Below, in pieces: positions 51,569 through 60,888 of a stretch of 64,000 bases of DNA. Source of the stretch: Halobacteriovoraceae bacterium (GTDB taxonomy: Bacteria > Bdellovibrionota > Bacteriovoracia > Bacteriovoracales > Bacteriovoracaceae); NCBI GenBank assembly GCA_002707495.1, contig PAMZ01000021.1, positions 186,001 to 250,000 on the forward strand, read 5' to 3'. Under the pieces are notes generated by a model. The model saw only the letters and a program-made list of their open reading frames with translations. It did no database searches and was not told the origin of the DNA. The translations under genes were made by a program, and so were the position numbers. Positions within the stretch are counted from its first letter, which is position 1, and every line of letters begins with the position of its first letter.

Positions 51569-51604
51569 CTCTCTATCTCACACGTTTTTGGATATGCTAG
51601 AGGC

Positions 51605-52540
51605 TTATGCGTGACCGTTTTCTTCTAAGTAGCGTTCTGCTCGCATAGCAGCTTCACAACCGCTTCCAGCAGCAGATATCGCTTGACGATAATAGGAGTC
51701 TTGAACATCTCCACAGGCAAATACTCCAGGAACGTTGGTGTCAGGATGCTTGCCTTGAGTGATGATGAATCCATGGTCATCAAGCTTGATTTGATTATTT
51801 AAGAATCCTGTATTTGGAGTGTGACCAATTCCCATAAAAAGACCATTAGTTGGTCTTTCCATGACTTCGTTAGTTTGGTTATTCAAAACTTTTATGGCGT
51901 AGACACCTTGATCATTGGCAAGAATCTCCTGAACCTCGGTGTTCCAAACAATTTCAATTTTTGGATTATCAAACACTCTTTGCTGCATAGGTTTTGAGGC
52001 ACGGAGTGAATCTCTTCTATGGAGGATTGAAACTTTACTAGCAAATTTAGACAAAAACATGGCTTCTTCCATTGCCGTATCGCCACCACCGACGACATGA
52101 ACAATTTGGTCTCTAAAAAAGAAACCATCGCAAGTCGCACAAGCGCTTACACCTTTACCGATAAGCTCTTTTTCATTGGGAAGACCTAGGTATTTCGCAC
52201 TAGCACCTGTTGAGATGATTAAAGTTTGAGTTTGGAAGGTATCTCCTGACTCAGTTTTTAAAGTGAACGGACGTTTAGAGAGGTCAACGTCACTTACATG
52301 AGAGGTGAGATACTCTGTTCCAAACCTCTCTGCTTGAGCTTTCATTTTTTGCATTAAATCGGGACCCATGACTCCTTCCGGAAAACCAGGGAAATTTTCA
52401 ACATCCGTAGTAGTAGTTAACTGGCCACCAGGTTCGTGCCCCATAATTACAAGTGGCTTTAAGTTTGCTCTAGATGCATAAAGAGCGGCTGTATAACCAG
52501 CAGGACCTGAGCCAATAATAACTACATCACGAGTTTCCAT
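51605..52540 (-). CDS. trxB: Thioredoxin reductase
   Basis: 311 residues. [16 protein letters not shown] (FAD), CATCDG (redox-active disulfide), [11 protein letters not shown] (NADPH) and [14 protein letters not shown] (FAD end) are all in place. It is a cytoplasmic homodimer that passes electrons from NADPH to thioredoxin. AGAGG precedes the ATG. Confidence 0.96.
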   Translation of the reverse strand: METRDVVIIGSGPAGYTAALYASRANLKPLVIMGHEPGGQLTTTTDVENFPGFPEGVMGPDLMQKMKAQAERFGTEYLTSHVSDVDLSKRPFTLKTESGDTFQTQTLIISTGASAKYLGLPNEKELIGKGVSACATCDGFFFRDQIVHVVGGGDTAMEEAMFLSKFASKVSILHRRDSLRASKPMQQRVFDNPKIEIVWNTEVQEILANDQGVYAIKVLNNQTNEVMERPTNGLFMGIGHTPNTGFLNNQIKLDDHGFIITQGKHPDTNVPGVFACGDVQDSYYRQAISAAGSGCEAAMRAERYLEENGHA

Positions 52541-52591
52541 TCATATACCTCTTCAATAATCGATGTTAATTTAAATCAGTTCAATACTTTA

Positions 52592-52786
52592 TTAAGATTC
52601 CGCGTCTACACCGAGACGTTTTTTAATCGTATCAGGTCTATCATCTTTTTCTGGATTCATTTCATACCAAGCTGATACAGAGAGGAGCTCTTCTGCATTA
52701 TCTACTTTACGGGTGAGATAATATTTTTCACCTGAAAGAGAGCATTCGTATTTGTAAGTGATTTTTTCTTTTTTTCTTCTAGCCAT
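52592..52786 (-). CDS. Conserved small protein, 64 aa
   Basis: I take the ATG at 52786 (MARRKKEKITYKYECSLSGE); the frame to 52822 begins with a non-ATG start and adds hydrophobic residues covering the promoter. The N-terminus is basic and looks like a short nucleic-acid-binding protein with a single Cys (YECSLSGEKY). It has no Shine-Dalgarno; a promoter lies seven bases upstream of the ATG. Function unknown. Confidence 0.65.
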   Translation of the reverse strand: MARRKKEKITYKYECSLSGEKYYLTRKVDNAEELLSVSAWYEMNPEKDDRPDTIKKRLGVDAES

Positions 52787-52793
52787 GAATAAC

Positions 52794-52822
52794 TTTATAA
52801 AGCATAAAACTATAAAACTCAA
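52794..52822 (-). promoter_or_regulatory. Sigma-70-like promoter placed for a leaderless mRNA
   Basis: On the minus strand TTGAGT (52817-52822) is spaced by 17 bases from TATAAA (52794-52799), with seven bases then to the ATG at 52786. The predicted +1 is within two bases of the start codon. Confidence 0.5.
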
Positions 52823-52946
52823 GCATTTAGGTCACTTCATTTCACAGAATCTGAGAAATTTAGATAAAAAACTAGAGCATTTTCTTTTCAAATGACGCTC
52901 AAAGTATAACAATATAATTATAACTAGTTACGTTTTAAGGTTACGG

Positions 52947-54422
52947 ATGACCCAGAGTATTAGCTTATTATCTCTTTTATGCCTTGTGGTATCCTCCGCA
53001 TATGCTTTCGACGATGGAATGGTAAATTTGCTAGAAGTATCTTCCAGTGGAAGAACAATCTATCTCGATCGAGGTACTGTAGATGGTATTAAAGAGGAAG
53101 AGTACGGCGTTTTAATGCTCAAGGAAGAAACCTCGCTTGGGCGCTTTACGGTTAGACCAGTTGCAAAAATTCGTTCCGTAAAAGCTTTGTCAGATGAATC
53201 TGTATGGGTTGCCTACCAAGTTTTTGAAAATAGGGGCCTAGTAAAAGGTGCTAAGTTAACGCTACTGTCCGAATCTAGTTTGCTAAAAGGCCGCGCTGAA
53301 TTTACTTCCAAAAGAACTAACCTTGTGACTCGTAATGATCCAGCAAAAGAAGTGAAAGACTTTCTCCTTGAGGGAGATTCACTGGCTAAAAAGAAGTCAA
53401 ATTACAAAATTGTTCAAAAAGTTAAACCTAAAGAAGCTCATCAAGATAAAATTGTCGACTTGGTGGATGTGAATGAATTTGAAGATAGATATGGTGACGG
53501 AAGACTCTTTATAGAAGGAATATATAAGAGTCCTAGGGCGCAGGAGTTTCAAAGAAGAAAGCGAGTGCACGCTTTTGAAAAAATGGTTGTAGCCTATTTT
53601 AAAAAAGCCAATAGTGTTACCTTTGATCCTGCAGGAGTCTTGGAGCTACAGAATAGTTCAGATAAAGTAACTCAAAACACTTATGATCAAAAAAATAACT
53701 CCAGACTTAATACTTATAATAAGCGCAAAAAGCTTTACGATAATTTGAGAAAGAAAGGGGCGAGGTGGTCCAAAGATTATACTGATGAAGAGCTCAGTGA
53801 CATCTTGGAGACGATGGACACGGAATATGAAATAGAGCGAAGAAAAACTCTTCTTGCCTATAATTTTAATTACCAAGGTTTTGTCTCAATGGGATTTAAC
53901 CTGATAAATAATGAAAACGTAAATGACTTCGAGACGACAGAGCAGTCAAAATACAATATTGAAGTGGCAGCTGAATCTTATTTTTTAAAGCAGTTCAGGG
54001 ATTTAAAAACTTTTACCATCGAATTGTCAGGTCGGTTTGCTAGAGATGCCTATTTTGGGGGGGAGCTTAATGCTAAATCCTTAGAGTATAGTGTTGCCGC
54101 TCATTTGAATTGGTATCCCTTTAGAAGACCTTCAACCATTGATGCAAATATTGTTTATATTGGGGCGGTCTTTAGGTATGGGTTTGCCTCTCTTTCCAAT
54201 GAGACAAATAATGAAACAGGAAACTATCAAATATTTGGTTTCCCGGGTATTCGTGGTGGAGTGAAATATAATTTTACTTCTAAGTATGGAATACGCCTAA
54301 CAGCTAGTATAGAAGAATTACGATCTGAAAGGATCGTGAGAGATAATGATATAGGAACGCTTCCTGATAGGGCCAGGTATTATGATGGACGGATTGGAAT
54401 CGGACTAAGTAAATTTTTCTAG
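52947..54422 (+). CDS. Outer-membrane protein, first of a paralogous pair
   Basis: 491 residues. Signal peptide MTQSISLLSLLCLVVSSAYA. Residues about 25-115 form a beta-rich N-domain with GRTIYLDRGTVDGIKEEEYG, a pattern repeated in the next gene (KKTVLINRGIEDGLAQNDHA). A long charged linker (about 125-300) follows. The last 180 residues have OM beta-barrel character (SKYNIEVAAESYFLKQFRDL, ending in IGLSKFF). The pairing suggests a cell-envelope role specific to this lineage. AAGG precedes the ATG. Confidence 0.75.
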   Translation: MTQSISLLSLLCLVVSSAYAFDDGMVNLLEVSSSGRTIYLDRGTVDGIKEEEYGVLMLKEETSLGRFTVRPVAKIRSVKALSDESVWVAYQVFENRGLVKGAKLTLLSESSLLKGRAEFTSKRTNLVTRNDPAKEVKDFLLEGDSLAKKKSNYKIVQKVKPKEAHQDKIVDLVDVNEFEDRYGDGRLFIEGIYKSPRAQEFQRRKRVHAFEKMVVAYFKKANSVTFDPAGVLELQNSSDKVTQNTYDQKNNSRLNTYNKRKKLYDNLRKKGARWSKDYTDEELSDILETMDTEYEIERRKTLLAYNFNYQGFVSMGFNLINNENVNDFETTEQSKYNIEVAAESYFLKQFRDLKTFTIELSGRFARDAYFGGELNAKSLEYSVAAHLNWYPFRRPSTIDANIVYIGAVFRYGFASLSNETNNETGNYQIFGFPGIRGGVKYNFTSKYGIRLTASIEELRSERIVRDNDIGTLPDRARYYDGRIGIGLSKFF

Positions 54423-54431
54423 GATGGTAGT

Positions 54432-55511
54432 ATGAGAAAAATTATAAGTATGTTTTTAATGTTTGCAACAGCTAATGCTTTTGCATTAGAAATTGATGAA
54501 AAATTAACTTTGAGAATTGTTAATACATCTGAGACTAAAAAAACTGTTCTTATAAATCGAGGTATTGAAGATGGTCTTGCACAAAATGATCATGCTAAGT
54601 TTTATATTTCCACAGGAGTCGTAGCCAGAGGTGTTTGTATAAAATTATCGCCAACGAGATCAGTATGGTCCGTTTATCGGTTAGTGAATGCAGACTTTAT
54701 TAGAAACGATCAGGTCATGAAGCTTAAAATTACTCCTGCGGTTAAAATTACTAAAGATGAATCTCGAATGCTGGTAGAAGACGATACAAGTTCGTCAACG
54801 GTCAAGGATCCTAGAGATCTAGGTATACCTTTAGCCGAAGGTGCAAATGATTTAACCTTTGAACAAAATGCTAGAGTCGCTAGAGATACCAAACTTGAAG
54901 ATGAGATAGTCAGTCTTCTTCCCATGAATAGGGAGGTCTTTGGTTTATTTCAATATGGGGCCATGTCTGAAAAGGTTTCTCCAGATAATAATTTGGATGA
55001 TTATGTAAAAGACGTAAATAATTTATTACTTCGAGTGGGCGGGGAATTATATTTTAAAGAAGAGGAGAAATGGTATACGAGGCTTTCTTTTGCATTTACT
55101 TTTACTCTAGAGAGAAAATCCATTCAATCCTATCAAGGTGCAAATATAGAAGAGACTAATAATGAATTCGGTTTTGGAGTTAATATATTCCCTTTTACAA
55201 GGCCCTCTAAGACTCACGAAATAATCCATTATTTTAATTATACATTTAGTCTAGGAACCAGTTCATCTGCCTACCAGACTGGCTCAGAGGCTTCAGTTGG
55301 AAGTGATGCCTCCGATGTGGTAGATGGTTCTGTTTTGGCCAACTCCTTTGGCTACGGTATGCGCTATTATACTCGACGTGGATATGGTGCAAGAATAGAA
55401 TTGTCTTATTATTTAAGAGGTGATGAATTTGCAGCTGATTCTGCCAATACAAATTGGATAAGAACCACGATCGGCCCTCGAGTCTTAATGGGGATTTCGA
55501 AAAGATTCTAG
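54432..55511 (+). CDS. Outer-membrane protein, second of a paralogous pair
   Basis: 359 residues with a signal peptide (IISMFLMFATANAFA). Same order of parts as its upstream neighbour: the RTxLxxRGxxDG-type N-domain, a shorter linker (about 110-155), then barrel-like strands ending in MGISKRF with a terminal Phe. It follows ten bases after the first paralog, so the pair is an operon. It overlaps the stop of glpD by 27 bases. Function unknown. Confidence 0.75.
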   Translation: MRKIISMFLMFATANAFALEIDEKLTLRIVNTSETKKTVLINRGIEDGLAQNDHAKFYISTGVVARGVCIKLSPTRSVWSVYRLVNADFIRNDQVMKLKITPAVKITKDESRMLVEDDTSSSTVKDPRDLGIPLAEGANDLTFEQNARVARDTKLEDEIVSLLPMNREVFGLFQYGAMSEKVSPDNNLDDYVKDVNNLLLRVGGELYFKEEEKWYTRLSFAFTFTLERKSIQSYQGANIEETNNEFGFGVNIFPFTRPSKTHEIIHYFNYTFSLGTSSSAYQTGSEASVGSDASDVVDGSVLANSFGYGMRYYTRRGYGARIELSYYLRGDEFAADSANTNWIRTTIGPRVLMGISKRF

Positions 55512-56873
55512 TTTAATTTTTTCCAGTGCCTCTTTTAACTCTTCGTTATCGATTTGTCTTAACGAGTGCAAAGAGAGTCTTCTAGAAATCAAGTCCTCTT
55601 TAGTGCGCACAAATTCGTTTTTCATGATTTCGTCCAAATCTTCTTGAGTTATTTTTTTTATAAAGGGATCTTTAACGACTGATGAAGCTTTAAGAGGCCT
55701 TAGGGTTAATTTAGGATTATGTTTTATTCCCAATTCCTTGAGGACTTTTTTATTAATATCTTCTGCCATTTTTCTGAAAGTTGTATATTTGCCACCTACT
55801 ATGACATGAATACCTTTTTGAGGTAGATAAGTTTTATGGTGCCTTGAGGTCTTTGAAGAAGAAACTCCAGCTTTTACGAGAGGCCTAACAGCTGCAAATT
55901 TGCCGAGAATTTGATCCTCTTCAACTGGGTTTTTTGGGAAGTACTCTAATAGGGTTTCAAGTAAGTAATCTATTTCCTCTTGGCTTGGTTTTATATTAAG
56001 AATTTCCTCACCTTGTTTAAGCTTAACTTCCGTCGTTCCCACTAAAATGGATTCACGTTGAGGTATCACAAAGATGATTCTTCCATCGTTAGTTTGCAAA
56101 ACCATGGCATCTTTTATAGGGAGAGCGTTTTTTTCGAGCCAAAGATGCGTTCCCTTGGATGGGAGTAGGACTGGCTCCCAAGGAATGGCCAAATCTTTAA
56201 GCGCTTTGTCGGTAAAAGGTCCAGTAGCAAAAATAATTTTTTTCGCGTAAACGCTACTTTGCTCTTTTGTCATCATATCCTCATAAACGACAGTAAAATC
56301 TCCATCTGTGCCATTAATTTGAATGACTTTTTTATAGTTCATGGCAAGACAGGCGGGAGACTTTAGAGCATCATAAATACACTCAAGTCCTAGTTTTGAG
56401 TCGTCAACAATTCCATCGTAGTACATTCCTGCTCCTGTGAGTCCCGATGGGTTTAGACCCGGCAATTGTTGGAGTACCTTTTTCTTTGATAGAATTTTAT
56501 GAGGTGAATTTTTAAATAACGAGAGTACATCGTATAAAAAGAGACCAATTCTCATAAAGAATAAAGGCCATTTACTATGTTTATATATTGGAAGATAAAA
56601 TGGAACTTCCTTACTAATATGAGGAGTTAGTCTGAGCCAAAGATTTTTTTCTTTAAGAGCTTCAAAAACAAGCCCGAAGTCAAAGTTTTCAAGATAGCGG
56701 ATTCCCCCATGAAGCATTTTAGAGCTTCCTTGGCTGGTTTGAGAATTAAAGTCAGCTTGATCAAGTAGAAGACTTTTCATCCCATGCAAAGATTGTTCGC
56801 GAAATATTCCCGCACCAACAATTCCTCCGCCAATGATGACGCAATCAAATTTTTCTAATTCCTCTCTAGCCAC
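55485..56873 (-). CDS. glpD: FAD-dependent glycerol-3-phosphate dehydrogenase
   Basis: 462 residues from the GTG at 56873 (a TTG at 56891 adds six). VIIGGGIVGAGIFREQSLHG is the FAD fold; SSKMLHGGIRYLENFDFGLV and ILVGTTEVKL are GlpD marks. The C-terminal domain after about residue 370 is truncated compared with E. coli GlpD (501). It oxidises glycerol 3-phosphate to dihydroxyacetone phosphate at the membrane and feeds quinones. The start lies inside the preceding gene. The aldolase fbaA also supplies its product. Confidence 0.88.
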   Translation of the reverse strand: MAREELEKFDCVIIGGGIVGAGIFREQSLHGMKSLLLDQADFNSQTSQGSSKMLHGGIRYLENFDFGLVFEALKEKNLWLRLTPHISKEVPFYLPIYKHSKWPLFFMRIGLFLYDVLSLFKNSPHKILSKKKVLQQLPGLNPSGLTGAGMYYDGIVDDSKLGLECIYDALKSPACLAMNYKKVIQINGTDGDFTVVYEDMMTKEQSSVYAKKIIFATGPFTDKALKDLAIPWEPVLLPSKGTHLWLEKNALPIKDAMVLQTNDGRIIFVIPQRESILVGTTEVKLKQGEEILNIKPSQEEIDYLLETLLEYFPKNPVEEDQILGKFAAVRPLVKAGVSSSKTSRHHKTYLPQKGIHVIVGGKYTTFRKMAEDINKKVLKELGIKHNPKLTLRPLKASSVVKDPFIKKITQEDLDEIMKNEFVRTKEDLISRRLSLHSLRQIDNEELKEALEKIKLESFRNPH

Positions 56874-58315
56874 ACTAAGTTCCCAGTACAAAGAATTTGA
56901 TATTGTGGACCTTGAGTCAAGTAGTTATCCAGCGAAACAGGCGTGATAGCGAAATTAATTCCAATGACGCCATTTGCTCTTTGGTCCATTGCCTTTTCTT
57001 TTAATGTCTCAATCATTTCCTTGTAGAGTGAGTCTAAATTAGTTTGATGGTTGCGACTAGGGGATGAGGCCCTGATTTTCGCTAGACTTGGTCTTTTTGA
57101 TTGAACTGCTAGTTGGTTTTCTCGCTTTAGTCGTAAGCTTTTGAGTTCATCATTTACATCATGGGGTAGTATTTCAGCAATTTCATCTTCGATATTTAGT
57201 TTTTGCATAGCACTTGTGTCTAGGCTCATTGTCTCAGTGACAATTCCAAGGTGTCTCATGACTTGATGGCCTTCGATCGAGTTTAGAGTTGTGGCAAGTA
57301 TTTGGGAGCTATCTGCTAAGTCTTTGGTTTGGAAATGATGCTTTCTATTTTGAACGAGGGTTCTCTTTGTCATAAGGCCGCGATCTTGAGAGTCATAACT
57401 CCGTGGTGGATGAACCTCTTCAGTAAGGCCCATCAAAATTTCGCAATTTACCTGCCTTAGCTTGTGGCAGATAAGAATGGCCACATATTCGCTAAGTCTT
57501 GGTATGAGAGTTTGTCCATGTTCCAAGTTTCTTCTTAAGCTCGATTCATCACTAACTAATTGAAACTCATTTAGAATCTCAATAATGGAGTCTATGTCTT
57601 CATAATATTGAATATTTTTAACAATAATACTAAAGGGAGGGTTTCCTTCGCTCGAATAATCGAGGTTAACTTGGTTTTGCGCGAAATCTTTAACTTCATT
57701 TAGATCTTCGGCAGGGCTCCAATCTTCTTCTTCAACTGCGGGAATAGGAGTCTTTTCCGGTGCAGCTGACAGTTCAGGAGACGTATCTGGAGGTGAATTT
57801 AATTCTTCTACTGAAGTTAACTTAGGCTCAAACTCTGGCACTTCTTCTAAACTAGATATAGATTCATCCTCGAGACTTGGTCGTTCAGTTGGTTGCTCAA
57901 GTGGCTGTTCAATTGGTTGTTTATCTGCGTCCAGGGGCAATTCTGAATCAATATCATCTTGGGAATCAAAGTCGGTTTCCGAATCAAAGTCGGTTTCCGA
58001 ATCAAAGTCGGCTTCGGAATCAAAGTCGGCTTCGGAATCAAAGTCGGTTTCGGAATCAAAGTCGGTTTCGGAATCGAAACTAGTTTCAGAGTCAAATTCG
58101 GCTTCAGAATCCAAGCCATTTTCTTCTTGAGTGTCTTCTTCCTCATTCGGAAGTGGGATGTTGATTGAACTTGAAGTCGCTTCCTCTAAGTCTTCCAACC
58201 CAAGTTCAGCTGCCATAGACTCAAGGGAAGGTAAATCATCTTCATCTTCTTCGTCTGGATTGAAATTTGGAAGATCATCAATTCTTGTTATGTCTTCGTC
58301 GTCATTTGAACTCAC
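56855..58315 (-). CDS. Acidic-repeat protein with C-terminal YbjQ domain
   Basis: 486 residues, GTG start after GGAG. Residues 1-68 are acidic; 69-128 are hexapeptide repeats DSE(T/A)DF; a Pro/Glu/Ser linker runs to about 200; a middle part (about 225-345) is a folded unknown domain; the C-terminus (about 350-486) is YbjQ-like: ATTLNSIEGHQVMRHLGIV, a charged stretch, then ANGVIGINFAITPVS and CTGNLVWLERN. YbjQ domains form pentameric barrels and are of unknown role. Start follows the secA stop immediately. Confidence 0.75.
   Translation of the reverse strand: MSSNDDEDITRIDDLPNFNPDEEDEDDLPSLESMAAELGLEDLEEATSSSINIPLPNEEEDTQEENGLDSEAEFDSETSFDSETDFDSETDFDSEADFDSEADFDSETDFDSETDFDSQDDIDSELPLDADKQPIEQPLEQPTERPSLEDESISSLEEVPEFEPKLTSVEELNSPPDTSPELSAAPEKTPIPAVEEEDWSPAEDLNEVKDFAQNQVNLDYSSEGNPPFSIIVKNIQYYEDIDSIIEILNEFQLVSDESSLRRNLEHGQTLIPRLSEYVAILICHKLRQVNCEILMGLTEEVHPPRSYDSQDRGLMTKRTLVQNRKHHFQTKDLADSSQILATTLNSIEGHQVMRHLGIVTETMSLDTSAMQKLNIEDEIAEILPHDVNDELKSLRLKRENQLAVQSKRPSLAKIRASSPSRNHQTNLDSLYKEMIETLKEKAMDQRANGVIGINFAITPVSLDNYLTQGPQYQILCTGNLVWLERN
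57968..58111 (-). repeat. Eight tandem 18-base coding repeats
   Basis: Eight in-frame copies of an 18-base unit encoding DSETDF, DSEADF or close variants (residues 69-116 of the YbjQ protein). Copies differ by a few bases, so this is an older, partly diverged array, but near-identical copies (57968-58080) could still expand or shrink. Confidence 0.88.
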
Positions 58316-60865
58316 TTAAGCTCCATGGCAATGCTTAAACTTTTTTCCTGATCCACAAGGACAAGGATCATTACGTCCTACTTTTACCTGCTTTCGTTGT
58401 ATTGGCTTGGCTGCCGCTTCAGCTGCAGCTTGTGCTCGTTTGTGGGCCTCGAGTTGTTCCTCTAGGCGTTTTTGTTGCTCTTTTTTTATCTCTTCAATTT
58501 CTTCCTGTGTGTAGAGTCGAACGCTGTAGATTCTCTCAACGACAGCTCTTCTCACTTGCTCTTTCATAGCCTCAAATAAGTGAAAGGCCTCTCTTTTATA
58601 TTCCACTAATGGATCTTTTTGAGCGTGTTGCCTTAGGTAGATTCCCTCCTTTAAATGATCCATGTTGAGAAGATGATCTTTCCAAAATTGATCAAAAGTT
58701 GATAGAAGAACTTCTCTCATAGTGATGACGACTTGTTCGCGATCATATTTGGCAAATTTTTCTTCTATGGCACCTTTTGCTTTGCTAATAATATATTTTT
58801 CTAAATTTGAGGCGTAATCCTTAGAACATTCCGCCACACTTAAATTTAAGTCTGTCGCAAAGACGGCTGAGGTTCCATTATTGATAGCCTCCCAATCCCA
58901 TTCGTTAAGAGGAGCTTTTTTATCTTCTGGCTTTAGACCTTCAATAATATGATAGGACACGTCTTCAATCATCTCTTCGATTAGTTCGCGGTTTCCTTCG
59001 TCATTGAGAATTTCACGTCTAAGTCGATAAATGACCTTTCTTTGTTCGTTCATGACATTGTCAAAATCAAGTAGTCTTTTTCTTATATCAAAGTTATGGC
59101 CTTCAACTCTTTTTTGAGCTTTTGCAATTTGATTGCTCAGAATTTTGGCTTCTATGGGTTCGTCCTCTTTAAGACCCATTTTCTCCATCAGACCTTTGGC
59201 TCGATCAGAACCAAAAATTCGCATAAGATCATCTTCAAGAGAGAGAAAAAACTTAGATGCGCCTGGGTCACCTTGTCTTCCTGAACGACCTCGTAGTTGG
59301 TTATCAATTCTTCTTGATTCGTGTCTTTCTGTACCAATGATATAAAGACCACCAGCAGCTTTGGTTTCTTCAGTTAATTTAATATCAGTTCCACGTCCAG
59401 CCATATTGGTGGCAATTGTAACGGCTCCTGGTTGACCAGCGTTAGCGACAATGTCGGCTTCTCTCTGGTGTTGTTTTGCGTTTAGGACTTCGTGTTTGAC
59501 ACCCATTTTATTGAGGTAGTTAGAAATAATCTCTGACTCGTCAATGGTAATTGTTCCTACCAGTACCGGTTGTTTCTTCTGATTGCAATCTCGAATCAAT
59601 TCTGCAACAGCTTTGTATTTTCCTTTTTTATTAGCATAAATAACATCAGGATTATCTTGTCGTGCAATAGGGACATTGGTGGGGATTACGACGACTTCTA
59701 GATTATAAATTTTACCGAATTCTTCTGCTTCAGTATCGGCAGTTCCGGTCATTCCTGCCAGTTTATTATACATTTTAAAATAGTTTTGGAAGGTAATACT
59801 GGCCAAAGTTTGGTTCTCTGATTTAATGGGAACACCTTCTTTGGCTTCAATGGCTTGGTGAAGTCCATCTGACCAACGAGACCCTTCTTTAAGTCTTCCG
59901 GTAAATTCATCAACGATGATGACTTTACCTTCTTTAACAACATATTGCTTATCTATTTCAAATAAAGTGTGGGCTCTTAGTGCTTGGTTGATATGGTGAA
60001 GCTTATCCATATTGGCTACATCAAATAAATTATCAACTCCTATGATTTCTTGAACTTTAACAACACCATCATCTGTCAGAACTGCGGTATGAGTTTTTTC
60101 TTCGACTGTATAATCTTTTTCGGCCTCAAGTTTTGGAATAACTCTATTCATTTGAACATAGAGCTCGCTATTGCCTTCGCTGGGTCCTGAAATAAGTAGG
60201 GGAGTTCTAGCTTCATCGATTAAGATGGAGTCAACCTCATCAACAATGCAGAAATTATGATCTCTTTGGACGTAGTCTCCTAAATCAAACTTCATATTGT
60301 CTCTTAGATAGTCAAATGCAAATTCATTATTAGTTCCATAAGTGATGTCGCAATTATAAGCTTCTTGCCTTTTGTCATCATCCATATCATGAACAATGCA
60401 TCCAACGGTTAAGCCTAACCATTCGTAAAGCTCACCCATATCTTTTGCATCTCTAGCGGCAAGATAATCGTTAACAGTAACTAAGTGGGCGCCTTTTTGA
60501 GTTAAACCGTGGATATACATAGGTAGGGCTGCAGTCAGCGTTTTACCTTCACCTGTTTTCATTTCGGCAATTTTACCTTCGCTTAAAACGATTCCGCCCA
60601 TAATTTGCACATCGAATGGTCTCATCTTTAAAACTCTAACTGAGGCTTCTCGTACGGTGGCAAACGCTTCAGGTAAGATATCAGTTAGAGTCGATCCATT
60701 TGCTAAAAGCTCTCGAAATTTAGGAGTCTGGGCTTTAAGTTCATCGTCACTCAATTTTTTCATTTGTTCTTCTAAAGCATTTATCTCTTTTAAAAGAGGT
60801 TTTAACGCTTTCATATCTCTTGATTGTTTCGTCCCAAAAACTTTTTTAAGTACATCGTTTAACAT
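58316..60865 (-). CDS. secA: Preprotein translocase ATPase SecA
   Basis: 849 residues, near the usual 830-900. Seen: [14 protein letters not shown] (Walker A), [20 protein letters not shown] (DEVD box), [10 protein letters not shown] and [13 protein letters not shown] (second helicase domain), helical wing sequences, a flexible C-terminal linker, and the zinc tail [21 protein letters not shown] that binds SecB or phospholipid. It drives preproteins through SecYEG. GGAG precedes the ATG. Confidence 0.98.
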   Translation of the reverse strand: MLNDVLKKVFGTKQSRDMKALKPLLKEINALEEQMKKLSDDELKAQTPKFRELLANGSTLTDILPEAFATVREASVRVLKMRPFDVQIMGGIVLSEGKIAEMKTGEGKTLTAALPMYIHGLTQKGAHLVTVNDYLAARDAKDMGELYEWLGLTVGCIVHDMDDDKRQEAYNCDITYGTNNEFAFDYLRDNMKFDLGDYVQRDHNFCIVDEVDSILIDEARTPLLISGPSEGNSELYVQMNRVIPKLEAEKDYTVEEKTHTAVLTDDGVVKVQEIIGVDNLFDVANMDKLHHINQALRAHTLFEIDKQYVVKEGKVIIVDEFTGRLKEGSRWSDGLHQAIEAKEGVPIKSENQTLASITFQNYFKMYNKLAGMTGTADTEAEEFGKIYNLEVVVIPTNVPIARQDNPDVIYANKKGKYKAVAELIRDCNQKKQPVLVGTITIDESEIISNYLNKMGVKHEVLNAKQHQREADIVANAGQPGAVTIATNMAGRGTDIKLTEETKAAGGLYIIGTERHESRRIDNQLRGRSGRQGDPGASKFFLSLEDDLMRIFGSDRAKGLMEKMGLKEDEPIEAKILSNQIAKAQKRVEGHNFDIRKRLLDFDNVMNEQRKVIYRLRREILNDEGNRELIEEMIEDVSYHIIEGLKPEDKKAPLNEWDWEAINNGTSAVFATDLNLSVAECSKDYASNLEKYIISKAKGAIEEKFAKYDREQVVITMREVLLSTFDQFWKDHLLNMDHLKEGIYLRQHAQKDPLVEYKREAFHLFEAMKEQVRRAVVERIYSVRLYTQEEIEEIKKEQQKRLEEQLEAHKRAQAAAEAAAKPIQRKQVKVGRNDPCPCGSGKKFKHCHGA

Positions 60866-60888
60866 TTAATTCTCCGCAGCCTAAATCA

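Noticed and set aside
57968..58111. CRISPR array or non-coding satellite
   Set aside because: The 18-base units are in frame in a long coding region and have no unique spacers; the open frames on the opposite strand through this region are composition shadows.
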